From: Ceratothoa steindachneri
Taxonomy: Eukaryota > Arthropoda > Malacostraca > Isopoda > Cymothoidae
DNA: 64,000 bases
Reading direction: 5' to 3'
NCBI GenBank assembly: GCA_963969495.1
Contig: OZ018322.1
Span: 158,378,848-158,442,847, forward strand
This document shows, one piece after another, positions 1 through 12,544 of the stretch (the stretch's first letter is position 1; the number at the start of each line of letters is the position of its first letter). The notes beneath the pieces were generated by a model, which had not been told where the DNA came from, ran no database searches, and was given only the letters and a program-made list of their open reading frames with translations. A program made the translations under genes and the position numbers.

Positions 1-599
1 CAGCGCACACTAAATACCCGTATTTGCGCACATTTACCAATCAGCAATAGAACTGGAGCCCTACTCACTACTCCCGAGTTCCATCCTATCCGAATACACT
101 ACGAAAACAGACATCCCACTTTAAAAAACCCACTTTAAACTCCGTCACAAGCTCATTTCCACTTCTACTACAATAATAATCATCCATTACACACGCCTAA
201 TCCACTCTCCCGAAACAACCCGTATCTTTCAAATATTTCTATTATATCCCCTTTTTTACAATGAAGACACACAAAACTAATTAATCTCAGTTTTATTTGA
301 AAACAAAAACATATTTCCTATTCCCTAATAGTTAAAAGCCCTGCATTTTTATAATTTGAATATTACCACCTCTGATGCTTTCCATTTCGCATATAGTTAA
401 TTTATAAATATCCATAACGTATATAAAAAAAAATTCTTATGTTTGTATATATTTATAATCTCACATTCTTGAGAATGGGTTCCTACCCGTAACGTCGGTA
501 CACAGAAGTTATAATATAGTAATGAACTTCCTAAATTTAACCTGCTTATTTATCCTAAAAATACGTATACGCCTGGCAACGCGCAACCCCTCTGCTCTC

Positions 600-600
<1 letters not shown>
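1..600. other. AT-rich sequence, no gene seen
   Basis: No reading frame or repeat here could be tied to a family on either strand. The stretch contains short A and T runs and ends at a TA microsatellite. Confidence 0.5.

Positions 601-601
<1 letters not shown>

Positions 602-677
<76 letters not shown>
602..677. repeat. (TA)n microsatellite
   Basis: Uninterrupted TA dinucleotides over about 76 bases. Tyr-Ile repeat reading frames across it are artefacts of the repeat. Confidence 0.97.
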
Positions 678-683
<6 letters not shown>

Positions 684-780
684 ATCTCATGAGCGCGAAA
701 GAATGATGACATGCATCAGTCATACCTGAATAATTTATCTGCGAAACCTGCTTTAGTCCAGTCAGCTGCGGAGATAAATG

Positions 781-862
781 CGTAGCCGAGTGGTCTAAAA
801 GTTTTGTTTAATTGAAATCAAAGCAGATGTTCCCTACCTCATTGGGATTGGTTGATCCTCAC
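781..862 (+). repeat. tRNA-Ser/Leu-like fragment (SINE head or tRNA pseudogene)
   Basis: The sequence contains GTAGCCGAGTGGTCTAA, which resembles the A box and D arm of type II tRNAs (Ser, Leu). About 30 bases on comes TTGAAATCAAA, like a serine anticodon arm with TGA in the loop. The block GGTTGATCC near 845 looks like a B box (GGTTCGAATCC) with one base lost. The spacing suits a tRNA with a variable arm, but the stems pair poorly, so it is a decayed tRNA or a tRNA-derived SINE head, not a working gene. Confidence 0.4.
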
Positions 863-940
863 CCCTGCACTGATTCTTGCCTAATTATGAAAAAACATAT
901 TTCCAAAGATAAATTATTTCACTTATTTTCTCTTTCTTTT

Positions 941-941
<1 letters not shown>

Positions 942-979
<38 letters not shown>
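942..979. repeat. (TA)n microsatellite on the left edge of the Tc1 element
   Basis: TA repeat ending three bases before the left terminal repeat of the Tc1 element, whose superfamily inserts at TA. Confidence 0.95.
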
Positions 980-982
<3 letters not shown>

Positions 983-985
<3 letters not shown>

Positions 986-1178
986 GTGACTGGACCTTAT
1001 TATTTGCACAACTCTATTTGTGATGTATTTTGAAAAGTTCGGGAGTTGGCTTAGGGTAAAGAGTGAGTATACGTAGATCAGATAACATATATTAACAGAA
1101 TATTTAAGCAGATCATACCAAAATATATTGACAACCAAAAAATCAACTAAACAAAAAAATGTATGGGACAAAGGTATT
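983..1178 (+). repeat. Left terminal inverted repeat of the Tc1 element
   Basis: Matches the reverse complement of 2097-2296 with scattered substitutions and small gaps. Such long repeats are typical of the IR/DR-type Tc1 elements, though I did not locate internal direct repeats. Confidence 0.88.
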
Positions 1179-1343
1179 TTGCCAAAGTTAATATCATGTT
1201 AAATCATTCTTAGTTTATCGTAAAATTTTAGTTTCTTAATTTAACCACGTTTATAAAGCTACCAGAAACTTCTAAATGCACATCTAATGTAAATAAACTA
1301 CGAGAGGCACAATCATTACCTCTCTAGAGTTTGTTGAAGTTGG

Positions 1344-2083
1344 ATGCTCAGCGATTACAATGCGAAAGTCCAAGAAATACCCAAAGCTATTCGAAAGCAA
1401 ATAGTTGGACTTTGTAATGAAGGATTAACCTATAGGCAAATTGCTGAAGGTGTTAAGGTTCCATATTCAATTGTTGGGGCAATAGTTCGGAAGCATCGAG
1501 AGACTAGGAAAATCTCTTTCCTGCCAAGAGTTGTTGCTCCTCGGAAGATCACGGGCCGCTCTCGACGCTATATGCTATATGCTCCTTGTAACTGGAGTTA
1601 CAAGGAGTTCACCTCAGTCAAAAAACGGTTTCTAGAGAATTGCATCGAAGTGGACTACATGCCTTCACTCCACGCACAACTCCCCTTCTTACATCAAAAC
1701 ATGCGAAGTATCGTTTTAACGTTTGCGAAAGCCCATCTTGACAAAGGAATAGAGTTTTAGAAAGGGGTTGCAAGTGGATCTTTCAGCAAGATAATGAACC
1801 CAAACATACAGCAAAATTAACTAAAGAATAGGTCGCAAATAAGAAAATAGGTGTCCTTCCGTGACCTAGCCAATTGCCTCACCTACATCCCATTGAAATT
1901 TTTTGGCGATTATTCAAAACTTCTATGCACAAAAAGAGTCCAAAGAACCTTGCTGTTTTGAGGATCATATGCATGCAAGAATGGAACAAGATACCACAAA
2001 CGATGTGTGAAAAGTTAGTTTCCAGTCAGAATAATCGTCTCCATGCTGTTAATGCAAATAAAGGACATGCCACTAAATACTAA
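1344..2083 (+). pseudogene. Tc1-type DDE transposase, internally deleted and frameshifted
   Basis: From 1344 the frame gives a paired-like helix-turn-helix start (IRKQIVGLCNEGLTYRQIAE, residues about 12-31) and the linker motif GRSRR. About residue 110 onward reads like the region before the catalytic core (RSIVLTFAKAHL). The frame stops at 1758. The downstream core resumes in another frame near 1769 with GCKWIFQQDNEPKHTAK, which carries the second catalytic Asp. It then passes a TAG near 1830 and reaches VLP-stop-PSQLPHLHPIE near 1870, where the usual Trp codon has become TGA and the usual Asp-Leu-Asn is His-Leu-His, with the catalytic Glu kept. The stretch holding the first catalytic Asp is missing: roughly 100 codons have been deleted between the two parts. 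The product cannot be active. Confidence 0.88.
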
Positions 2084-2096
2084 ACACTTGTTTGGG

Positions 2097-2695
<599 letters not shown>

Positions 2696-2699
2696 ATAT

Positions 2700-3570
2700 G
2701 AAGTTGAGGGAAATATTTTCATCGTAATAAGTTTTGTTGTAAGTCACGGCTAATTTCGCATACGTGATTTTATTGTCACATCTTTCGATTTGCCTTATAT
2801 TTGCATTTATGTCTGGGTTGAGCTCGTGGATAAGTTCTCTGAAATTCATTAAAAGTTGGTTTTAAATTTTGAAAGGGAATAATAAAAGATTTCTTTAGTA
2901 AAACACTATTTATCTTACGCGTTTTGATACACTTATAAGATCTTCAGAGATTAAAATAAAAATACAAGTAACAAGAGAAAACAGTGGTTTATATATCAAT
3001 AAATTATAAGATGTACAAACGAACGGAGAGATCTGCTAGTGAAGCATATTGGCGAACATATGAGCGTGTTAGGAGAGGGTCGGGAGTGTTAGGCTGAGAA
3101 ATGCAGCTCAAATTCTTGGTCTTATTAAAGGCCATGAAGGGTTTTGATAGGGAGTCGGGAGATTAGGTAGCCCTCGTGGTTTGTCCCTTAATTTTGCCGC
3201 TTGATTGTATTTTGTGTGAATTGAATTTAAGTGAAGCTTGGGTTGTTTTTCTTGTATGTGAATAGCTTGAAGAAAGTAGTGGTTGCCGGCGATCTGGTGC
3301 ATTAGGGAGGGTCATACTTTGGGGCAACCATATATTTTCATTAAATCCTCTAATGAGGGGTGTTTTAATGATAAATTTTCCGGTGTAGGACTTTATTTTG
3401 TTATACAATTGCTCTTACCTACATCACTTTCCATTTAAATAAAAGTAAATTTTTCGCTTTCGTCACGAGCTATGTAACCAATTTTTATTTATCCAAGTAC
3501 ATACTAACACAAATTAACCTCAAATTTACATGTTTATTGAGTGAGAAAAGTGTATGCAAATCTCCAAATA
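2700..3570. other. No assigned gene
   Basis: AT-rich sequence. Open stretches on the minus strand at 3108-3408 have no recognisable motif and I treat them as chance. Confidence 0.4.
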
Positions 3571-3577
3571 TAGCTCC

Positions 3578-5934
3578 ATAGGTCACTTTGGGTCTTTTTC
3601 GAAAATTAAACTTCAAAAGAGCACACAAGTCTTGCTTTGACTCATTCCTGGACATTAGACCTCTTCTTTTCTCTTGTGCCCTGATTCCTCCATCCCTCTT
3701 TTCATCTGAGAAATACTTGGAAGAAGCCTCAGTTACGATTTTTACAACCCTCCCAATGCTATGTGTGTGACAAGGCTAGTCAGGTACTTTCATAGGAGAG
3801 TCAATGAAGTTTTTCAATTCATAGGTACTTAAAGAGCAAGTGAGAGGTGGCTCAGAGGTATCCACTGACCAATCGATCAGATCTCCAATCCTAGTAACAT
3901 TACAATTCATGTCTGGTGTCCTACTAAGCATTACACAGGAGTCTTCCAGTTGAGTATCTGGGTCCCCTTCGCCCGTAGTGGTCTGAATTCTTTTCACCAC
4001 TAGAGTTCTCTCCGTCCGATCTTCTGGGCATAGGAGGGTTTGGACGATGATTTCACTGTATTCATACCAATCTGATCTCTTAACAGTGACAAATCAATAT
4101 CTAATATCTCATTCCTCTAAGACTTGAGGCAGTGAATTTGATAAATAATGTGCCTAGGTTCTTCGGTCCAAGAGTGCTTAATCTCAACGTTAAACCAGCA
4201 TGGGCAATTTACACCAATGATGAACTCAACAATCAGTTGTAGATCCTTAAAGGAATTTTCTTTGAGCTCATTTTTTTGACATCCACAGTCGAAGAAGTCT
4301 GTTATCTGTGGTCAGCAAGCGACTGTAGTTAACTGGTATTATTTCCAATAGAGAAGGCCCTGCTGTAAGCACTCCATCTCTGATTTCCGATACAATTCTA
4401 TAGCCGTAGTATTGATCAGTGGAAAGATCTTGCACCACTTCCTGAGGTATCTTGGTAAGAGTAGGACGTAAAGAAATTTTAGTGAAATTTTGGTTGATAT
4501 CCAAGTCTATAACAGAGTCAAGGAGCTTTCCTATTGGTCCAGAATATCTCTTGTCAAATAGTGTTGGGCTATCCAGGTTGCTAATTAGATGACGGAGAGG
4601 GAGTTCCCCAGTGTGCAGGTTACCGACCAACCAAACGAGCTTTCTGCCCAAATAGAGCTCTATTTTTCGGATTACTCCAGCATTAACAACTGTGTTTACA
4701 TTCGTGGAGTCTCCTACAATGACTATTAAGCTTTTATCAACACCCCTTTTCCTCACCCATCCAAACATAGCATTACCGATCTTCTCTGCATGTGAACCTT
4801 CGTTTGTAGCCTTTTTTGAGACAAAGTAGAAGAGGGAACTGCTCCTAGGTTCACTGATGACAGCTTAATGCTTCTCTTTTGTTTTTACTGGAAAGAATTT
4901 TTCACTTCCCTCTGCCTCCATCATAAAATATGTCACATCAATTCGTCCTTTAAAGAAAAGGCAAGAAATTCCCACATCTTTCCGTAATTTTTGCTCAAAG
5001 CACGTTCAATAAGTGTCATTAGCTTTACCCGTGCTATCTTAATTTTATTATTATCAATTACTTTACTTGTATATTCCTCAGTAGTGAATCAAGCATCTAT
5101 TAAAGCTGCTGTTGGAATTTCTTCATAATTCTTTCTATTCCTGGTGGAAGATTCAGGCTCTTGGGCAGCTTAAAAAGTTACTTCATCACCAAAACTGTTG
5201 TCACCATCAGACTTTTGTGCCTCTAGATCTTCACCTTCTGTCAAAAAGGCTCGCTTTCTTTTCTTGCTGCTTTCTCTACTAAAACAGCACTTTCCTCCTT
5301 ACTTTTTCTTTTCTTTTCTATTATCATTTCTTTTTATTTCCTTTTTGAAGTCCTTAATTGTCTATTATGTTCTGGAATATCAGGACCTCTAATTTGACAG
5401 GTACCTTTACTTCCAACCTTCTCCGTTTATCCTTTAATAAAGGCCAGTTCGCTAGTAGGTATTTTTTTCTTTACTACAACAGCAGTTAATTTGGGCTTTA
5501 CTCTCACAGCCATTACAACCTACTTCCCCACAACTGGAAATTTGACATTTGCATGTTAATATATTAAATAACTTATCTAGTTTTACAATGAATCTCTCTT
5601 TTACCTTAATTTTTCCTTAACCAAAGTAAACTTTTACTGCCTCCTTCCACACCTCCTGAAGCTTTGATATTATTGTGACCATTTGGTTTAAAACATGTGG
5701 TTTGAAGAGAGCATTAGCTTTGATGCACGGATTAATCAAGCCCTAATACATGTCTTTTACCAGCTGGTTCACTTCATAATTTCTCCGGTCATCTTCACTT
5801 TGCTCCCTCAGGTAGATGCTGCACATCAAAATATTTCTTATTATTGGTAACTCAGACACCATCAGCTCTTGCTCAGTCCCAACAAAATTAGTTAGATGAG
5901 ACTTTGATTTAGACCTTGTCTTGATTCTCGCCAT
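3578..5934 (-). pseudogene. Decayed copy of an uncharacterised protein family with Cys cluster and C-terminal PCHT motif
   Basis: Reading 5934 down to 3578, coding blocks follow each other in the right order but in shifting frames. The start is Met-Ala-Arg-Ile-Lys at 5934. A Cys cluster lies at about 5575-5480 (CKC...C...C..C...CCC), probably zinc-binding. A frameshift falls in an A run near 5470, after which the frame reads KIPTSELAFI. A block KGRIDVTYFMM lies near 4940, with an in-frame TAA near 4866. The longest clean part (4768-4268) contains IVIVGDSTNVNT and LLTTDNRLLRLW. Another shift occurs in the A run at about 4270, then LQLIVEFIIGV, and IGDLIDW near 3880. An in-frame TAG sits near 3777, followed by PCHTHSIGRVVKIVTEAS. 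From memory, multicopy unannotated proteins in crustaceans, insects and cnidarians share this motif order. Function unknown; a transposase or other mobile origin is plausible. No terminal repeats were found. Confidence 0.7.
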
Positions 5935-5939
5935 TGTCG

Positions 5940-6560
5940 CTGTTATATCTGCACATGAAAAGATGTCACTTAGATTAAGAAATAATCTCTACCTTATAAT
6001 TATATTTCATTCTAAAATGATCCACAGCCTTTACTATCATTCAACTAAAATATAAATGCTCTATAAACAGTTACCAGTTATAAAAGTTACCAGAACTAGC
6101 AACACTACTGAAATATTGCCTTCCACTGAGTAATGTGTACTGGCTACTTGCAGTTTTGGATTATACCAAATTAAATTAAGGGTCATTTTTAAAAGGTTTG
6201 CTAATTCTTATTTCTCTCTAATACATTTTTTTAGACAAATATCTCTGACTACATAAATGTATTGATGAGAGAAAACGGTAAATTTTATAACATTTTTCTG
6301 TTGAGAATAGTTCCATGGTTTTGACTTGTATGGTTTTGGGAGTTTCCGTAATTCCGATATATGAGCGGGGGATGAGCTGACAGTCTCCTGGGTTTCATTT
6401 GTACTCATATATTAGGAGGTTTTGTTTAGGTTCAGGTCTGGGTTTCTGATTAGTTTTCATAATGATGGTGTCTATGCGTCTAGTTTAATAATATATACTT
6501 AATGTTAATTTCTGTTCTGCATTTGTAGGCTTTATGGATCGGTAAAAAATTCCCTTGATT
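5940..6560. other. No assigned gene
   Basis: AT-rich spacer between the uncharacterised pseudogene and the Penelope-like fragment. No motif or repeat was identified. Confidence 0.4.
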
Positions 6561-6569
6561 TGCCTTTCA

Positions 6570-7064
6570 TCGGTTCAGTACTCCCTCTTCATCGTATTCT
6601 TGTATATTGTTGCTTCCGTTATTGTCTTGTTGTTTGAATTGAAAATGGCTCATTTTTTTCTTGATAGCTGCCTGTACCTCGCGGTTGCTAAATCCATTGT
6701 TGACGAGTTCTTGGGTGACTTTCTCATTCTCATTGTGTGTATCTTTTCAGGTAAGGCAGTGGGTAAAGGCGCTATTAATATAAGCGTTAATTGCACTTTT
6801 ATTGTATCTTTCTCGACATTCTCTTTCTGTATTCATGCAGAGGCCAGGATTAGTGCTTTTAAAGTATACTCTCATGGTAATCTTGTGATTATTTAAAATA
6901 GTTAAAGTGTCAAGAAATGTACGTTAGTTAGCTCATCTTCTTTCAACTGTATAATTGAGAGAAAAACATTGTTTAAATGCTTGTATGAGTGTTAGGATTT
7001 CTTCGTCCGACTTTAAATTTATGTAAATATCATCTATGTATGGCAATAGATATGGGGTCTGGGT
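6570..7064 (-). pseudogene. Penelope-like element reverse transcriptase fragment (YIDD palm motif)
   Basis: On the minus strand from 7064 one frame, broken by only two stops (near 6930 and 6922), reads TQTPYLLPYIDDIYINLKS. YIDD is the catalytic motif of reverse transcriptases. It continues with FLDTLTILNN, then TNPGLCMNTERECRERYN (Penelope palm/thumb region) and, after a stop near 6738, ELVNNGFSNREVQAAIKKKM. The same segment order appears in the plus-strand copy at 46.0 kb, so the two belong to one family. The N-terminal RT half and the GIY-YIG endonuclease are absent here. The plus-strand open frame at 6555-6896 is an antisense shadow of this. Confidence 0.8.
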
Positions 7065-7094
7065 AATTTTGTGAAAACTCTTTCTTCTACTGCG

Positions 7095-7300
7095 CCCTTT
7101 TGACTGAACTAACTACCAATATTGAGTTTGTTAAAAAATACTAATTTAAAATTTGTATGGTAAAAATAGCGTTTCAATAATTTAGAAAAGTTTTTTCTGA
7201 ATTCTCTATTAAGAGAACCAATTTCGAGAAGAATAATATATTTTGAGTCTTTAGGAACATCGAATGAAGGATTGGGCGGTAAATATTTTAAGAACGAGAT
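7095..7300 (-). pseudogene. Second Penelope-like fragment, region between RT and GIY-YIG
   Basis: The minus strand reads FDVPKDSKYIILLEIGSLNR, then a basic stretch and FFNKLNIGS before a stop. In Penelope-like proteins this segment comes after the RT and before the GIY-YIG endonuclease. Here it lies upstream of the YIDD fragment, so it is out of order and must come from a second copy or a rearrangement. Confidence 0.6.
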
Positions 7301-7580
7301 TTTTTGAAGGTTTGAATAAGATTTTTTCTTTTATTTCGGTTGTCACCTAAGTAGATTTAATTTTTTTGTCAAAGTTATTTCTAATAATTCCTTTATAATA
7401 TAAAAAAAATGGTAAAGTTCAGAAATAAATATAAGTATCGAATTTTTGTGACCTTTTTAAAACTAAAAGAATTACAAGTGGTGAAGTTCAGAAAATTTAT
7501 TAAAATTTTGGCATGGAAATTATTATATCAAATTTAGATGAAGAAAAGAAAAAAGAATTATGATAAGCCGTAGGACACAG

Positions 7581-7635
7581 ACCGAAGAAGAAGAAGAATA
7601 ACAACAACAACAACAAGATGAAGATGAAGAAAAGG
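7581..7635. repeat. Trinucleotide repeat cluster (AAG, AAC, GAT/GAA)
   Basis: Successive short runs of AAG, AAC and GATGAA units, ending the AT-rich spacer after the Penelope fragments. Unassigned open frames lie just beyond on the minus strand (7648-7923). Confidence 0.85.
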
Positions 7636-7929
7636 GTGTTCAGGGTGTTAAAATAAAGAGTATATAAAGGGGATTAAAAAGGCAGTTAAGATTAGCAAAT
7701 AAGGCCGTAGGCCACACCCCCGCATGGATGCCTGTCTAACTAAGCTCTTCCTGTTAGGGAACAGAACAACTGTTTGTTGCTTTATATCATAGAACCCAAA
7801 GATGAGCGGCCAGCTCAAAACGTTATTTATACCCAATAAATCAAGATGAATTTCTTCGCACTCTATATATGTACTCTCATTCCTGGTGAAATTAAAGATT
7901 CGTCTGACTAGCAGCAACCCCATCGATTA

Positions 7930-7935
7930 TATAGA

Positions 7936-8016
<81 letters not shown>
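7930..8016. repeat. (TA)n microsatellite
   Basis: TA array with one TAAATA interruption near 7949. Confidence 0.95.
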
Positions 8017-8019
<3 letters not shown>

Positions 8020-9530
8020 AAATTATTTGCAATTGCCCAATTTTTAAAATTATCCGGGTAAATAGGAATGTTGTAACTAACTAAGCTCTTCATCAAGCAC
8101 CCGTTAGGATCTCTTCTCACTGTCACGAGAGGATATCGCATTAAGCAGCCTTTCTTGCGCAAAATAAAAAGTTTGCCTATCAAATAGCTATTTAAATTGT
8201 TATCTTTACCTTTGTTGCAGACCATGCTAAAGGTTATCTGTTAATTGCATGAAAGTGAGTGTAATGTTTAGCCGAATTTGTTTTTTTTATTTGTGGCGTT
8301 ATTAGGCTAGAAGGCACTCGGCCACTTGTACACAATGAAATCAAAAGTGTATATGGAATTGTTGTAGCTTCATGATTTGCCCCATATAAGAGCCTCCGAT
8401 ACCCACCCTGCAATATCATGGAGGATAATGCTTCCTTTCACTCCGCTAAATCTTTAAAATTGCTATTGGACGCAAGCACATTTCTATTTTTAATTGAACG
8501 AGAAACACATTATAAATGTTTTGCAGACCCTCGGAAGAGACGTCTAAAGTATGAGATCCGTAAAACAGTTTAAGAACACAGGGAAATTCTACAACATGAA
8601 TGCGTAAGAGTCTCAATTGTTGAGTGGCAGGAAGAGTTTGTAGTAAATAATATAATTATTTATTACATATATTAAAGTTTGCCCCCGATAAGTTCAATTT
8701 TATTTTCTGATAGATTTTGTTTCCGCTCTCATTTTAATCATTTAGAGACTACAATTTGTGTTTTGGGGGTGCAAATTTGGATAACTTTTAAGCATACATA
8801 GTTTTTAGTTGTGATTTTTGTTTTACTTATTTTAGAAACCTTGGATTTTCTCTAATTTTGTCTTGATCCAGCATATTTGGGGTTAATTAAAATTTTCATT
8901 TTATGATATGTTTTAAGCAATATTTCTCAAAGGGTTTTTTGGCAGTGAGACAGCGGTTATTCGCATAATAGATAAAACAAGGAGGATTATATAATACATT
9001 TACAATAGTCATAGCCAAATATTGTGAGACTACTATACTTATTAATATAATAAAATTTATTGAAATAATTTAATTTTGCATCTTGTTTAAGTATATTTTT
9101 ATCATAATTTAATTGTTAAATGTAAAACAAAAATAACGAGCATAAACAAATTTAGTAAGTACAATCAATTGTAGGTGATCATTCATGCTAAAAAATAATT
9201 ATCATCGCCTAGTTGGTACTGAACATTTGTGAAAAAATGCTAATGAAGCACCTCTTGGTACCATCTTGAGTTCAGAGCTGTTCGTGGTGAGATAAGCTTC
9301 TTCATAAGCCTTCTCGAATTGAGACCTTTTTCGAAATGTCCGTGCCCAGCTCTGCGTCTTTCAAATCATTAGCAAGTTAGGAACTGTAATCTCACCAGGA
9401 AGGAACTTGACGTTCAGTTGAGGCAAACAGGCGTCAACTAGACTTCTTCATATGATTATAACCAGCTTTATGGAAGTTATTAATGATTCTATGGCTTTCT
9501 TTGATGACTACCATTAGCAAATATGTCCTT
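8020..9530. other. No assigned gene
   Basis: Mostly AT-rich. A minus-strand frame from about 9361 to 9190 is open for some 53 codons and rich in charged residues, but I recognise no family in it. No repeats linked to other parts of the window were seen. Confidence 0.4.
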
Positions 9531-9532
9531 GT

Positions 9533-10195
9533 ATTTCAGGACTCTTTAGCGCAGAGGAACATTGGTTACAGGTTTTTCGTTAGAGGCGACCATTTCTGAA
9601 ATTGAAAAACAATAAAACATTTATTTCTAACCGAAATAATCCGTGAGTAGATTATAATTGCACATGATCGAATCGCAGAACTCTACGGATTGAAACCTAA
9701 CACTTTGAGGAACAGAACGAATGTAATCTTTGATTTAGCGAAGGATTGCATTTTTTTAATTATTTATAAAATGTTGACGTTTTGATAAACATGAAATCAT
9801 TTAATTACTTGGCCCTTGACTATATATATACCGTCTCTCGTTAATGTTCTAACCCTAGCAACACTTTCCTTCGATTTTATGATTCTTTGGCGAAAAAAAT
9901 CAATCGTTACACGCTTTGGATTAGAGACAACCATTTCTCAATTTGAAAAAACAAAATAGAATATTTCTTTTCAAAAAAAATAATCTCTGATTAGATAATA
10001 ATTGAAAAAGATGTTACCTCTTTGATCGAATATCAGAAATCTAGGGACTGAAACTCACACCTACAGGAAGAGAAACAGAGCAATTTTGATTCAGGCAAGG
10101 ATCGCATTTTTATAATTAATTATAAAATGCTGACTTTTTAATAAACCTGAAGTCATTTAATTATTTGGCCCTTCTCTGAATATATATGCGCATCA
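9533..10195. repeat. Diverged tandem duplication, two ~340 bp units
   Basis: Unit 1 (9533-9872) and unit 2 (9873-10195) share matching blocks in the same order: CTCTTTAGCG against TTCTTTGGCG, CGACCATTTCTGAAATTGAAAAA against its near copy, GATCGAAT..CAGAA, a TGCATTTTT..AATTATTTATAAAATG block, and CATTTAATTA.TTGGCCCTT. Many substitutions and a roughly 16-base gap show it is old. No coding frame is conserved between units. Confidence 0.85.
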
Positions 10196-10199
10196 CTCT

Positions 10200-12430
10200 T
10201 TCTAAAACGGACTTCTCTTTAAATGAACAAGAATAGGAAAACATTGATAAACAACACTATGTAAGTAAAAGACTATGCCTCTCCAAAGCAGGGCACTATT
10301 ATTAGCAAACATTTGTAGTTGAAATTCATATCTTTGAATATGAATGGTTCCCTACACAAAGGCTGGAATAAGGAGGTGCATTACTTATGGTTTGTTGTAA
10401 AAAGGTCTTAAATGACTGTGAAATATTGGTTTGAGACAGTGCAACCAAGCATTGTTTGCTCAACGGTTCACTTGGGTGAAGCACCATTCAATGAAACCTT
10501 TATTTAGAAACCGCTCTGTTATAACGACTTGTCTGTTGTGGCATTCCTTAGATTGTTACACAATTTGGTTAAATCGGGGAATAAGGACATAATTTAACAT
10601 TTAAATATCCCGAATATAAAATTTATAAAATAACGAGTAAATGTCAACAAGATATTTTTCTCTGCTTCATGGAGGAAAGCTAATCCTTAGAAGAATATTT
10701 TAGACGCCATTAAGTGAAACCCTGATCTCTTTTACTCAACGAAGCTATTAACTAAGAAGATATGTCTCTAGAACTAGATAATTGATCTAGAAGAAGAGAA
10801 CTGTAAACAAGATAAAAATTTATAGAATTTACCAAAGTTCTAATTAATCATTTATCTCACATTCAATGCAATGAATATTATATTACTAGCACAACCTATG
10901 TAATATCATGTAAAAACAATGGAGTAATTCTTTATGAAGCGTAGCACGGTGACCAGAATGAAAAGAGGACTAATAAACGTTGTTGCTGGTACCCTCTGAG
11001 TAGTGTCCTTCAATAAAATCCTGTTTTCGAGCCAGTATATCGTAAACAAACAGTAATGTAGCAATGGTACGTGCCTGTGTTTGAGGCATGACCTAAACGG
11101 CAAGCTTTTCACTAACCTCATAAATTCTTTTAGGCGTATTATCACAGACTAACCTTTTATTCTTACTGCTCACAACATATTACAGTATTTCAAATGTTCA
11201 TGGTGTGTTTTAATTTACATAAACATTTAAAATAGAAGAGGAATTAGAATCGTGTTCTTGTCAGATATTGGTGGCCGAATGGAGGTAACGTGAGCTACGC
11301 GACACCTATAAATTCCCAAAGAGTTCGCCTCCAAACACTTTCGTGTAAATAGGCCTTCATAATACCAGTCTTTTTTTTAAAGGAGACTCACAAAAGGTTC
11401 TTTCTCCACCGTGGAGGCGTTCCCCCAACTATTTTGCAGGTGCCATTCCAAAGTGCTTTTATTCGGAAGCAAGACTTCTTTACTCGTCGGCAATAGCGTA
11501 TCCCAGCAAAATCTCAATGACAGATCCCATCAGATTATATTACACTCAATAGATTTCAGAGTCGTGAGAGCAAAATTGGGAGACTAAAGAGAATGAGCAC
11601 CCGATTACTATAAGGAGTTATCACCATGAAAGTTCTACCCTTAATTTTAGAGAAGAGAGGGCCGATGCATGTAGTATTGCTCTGGTCCCCTAAACCAAAA
11701 CTATATGTAAGAGAAAATAAACTTCTCTTCACCTTCCGGGGGAGAATCCAGTGATGTAAATCATTCTTTATTTTGACCGGAAGGAGACTGAGGTGAGTTT
11801 GTCCTTACTCAGAACCTTTGTGTAGAAGAAACAAAGAGTATAGACCACCCTCTCTTGTCTCAAAGAGAGCTCTCTTAAAGAAAACGCGTGTACCACAGAG
11901 CTGCTTATTCATAAGGTACTGGAAGTCTTCGAGCTCCCCGGCTTAAATAGCTTTTTCGTCTTTTAAGATGCTGATAGACCGAAGTGATCTAGAGGTCGCA
12001 TTTTCCTTAAAGGTAAGTAATTGCTTTCCTTGTTAGGGAACCAAGAGTTTTGCGTTTATCGAAAAAGAATGTTTTCATTAATTCGCCCAACCCAAACGGG
12101 AGTGCCATAGACATATTGGGCAGCATTTGTAAACTGAATAGTACTACTTATTCAGAAAATCATGTATCCAATTACCATGAACTAACTCCTACACATTTTA
12201 ATTTTGGTGCTCATTTCAAAATCTGTTCAAAATTCTCTAAGAGCGTATATGCTAAAATGCTTAGTGCAAGGCAGATTTTCGTGAATTTTAGTAGATCACA
12301 CTTTTTGTTTAAACATTGAAATCCTTAGTTGTTTTAAAAGGAGCTTCTGTTTATACAGGCTAGAGAGAGGTATTTCGTACTCTGCTCATTGAGGCTCCCA
12401 TTAATAACTTATGCTTATACAACTCCCGTG
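10200..12430. other. No assigned gene
   Basis: Several open stretches of 60-90 codons (for example 10906-11145 minus and 12050-12319 plus) have no family-like motifs. GC content rises from about 11.2 kb, but I could not identify any element. Confidence 0.4.
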
Positions 12431-12433
12431 TTC

Positions 12434-12541
12434 TGACCGGCTGAAATATTACGAAACCCATGTCCTTGGCCACACCACACCCAACCCTGACCGGCTGAAA
12501 TATTACGAAACCCATGGCCTGGGCAACACCACACCCAACCC
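12434..12541. repeat. Two perfect-length 54 bp tandem units
   Basis: Units 12434-12487 and 12488-12541 begin TGACCGGCTGAAATATTACG and end CACACCCAACCC. They differ at only about four positions. Because 54 is 18 codons, the minus-strand frame at 12360-12545 repeats the peptide MGFVIFQPVRVGCGVA. Confidence 0.95.
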
Positions 12542-12544
12542 TCA

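Noticed and set aside
6555..6896. Hydrophobic 113-codon plus-strand frame that looks like a membrane protein
   Set aside because: It is antisense to the Penelope reverse transcriptase fragment, which explains its composition.
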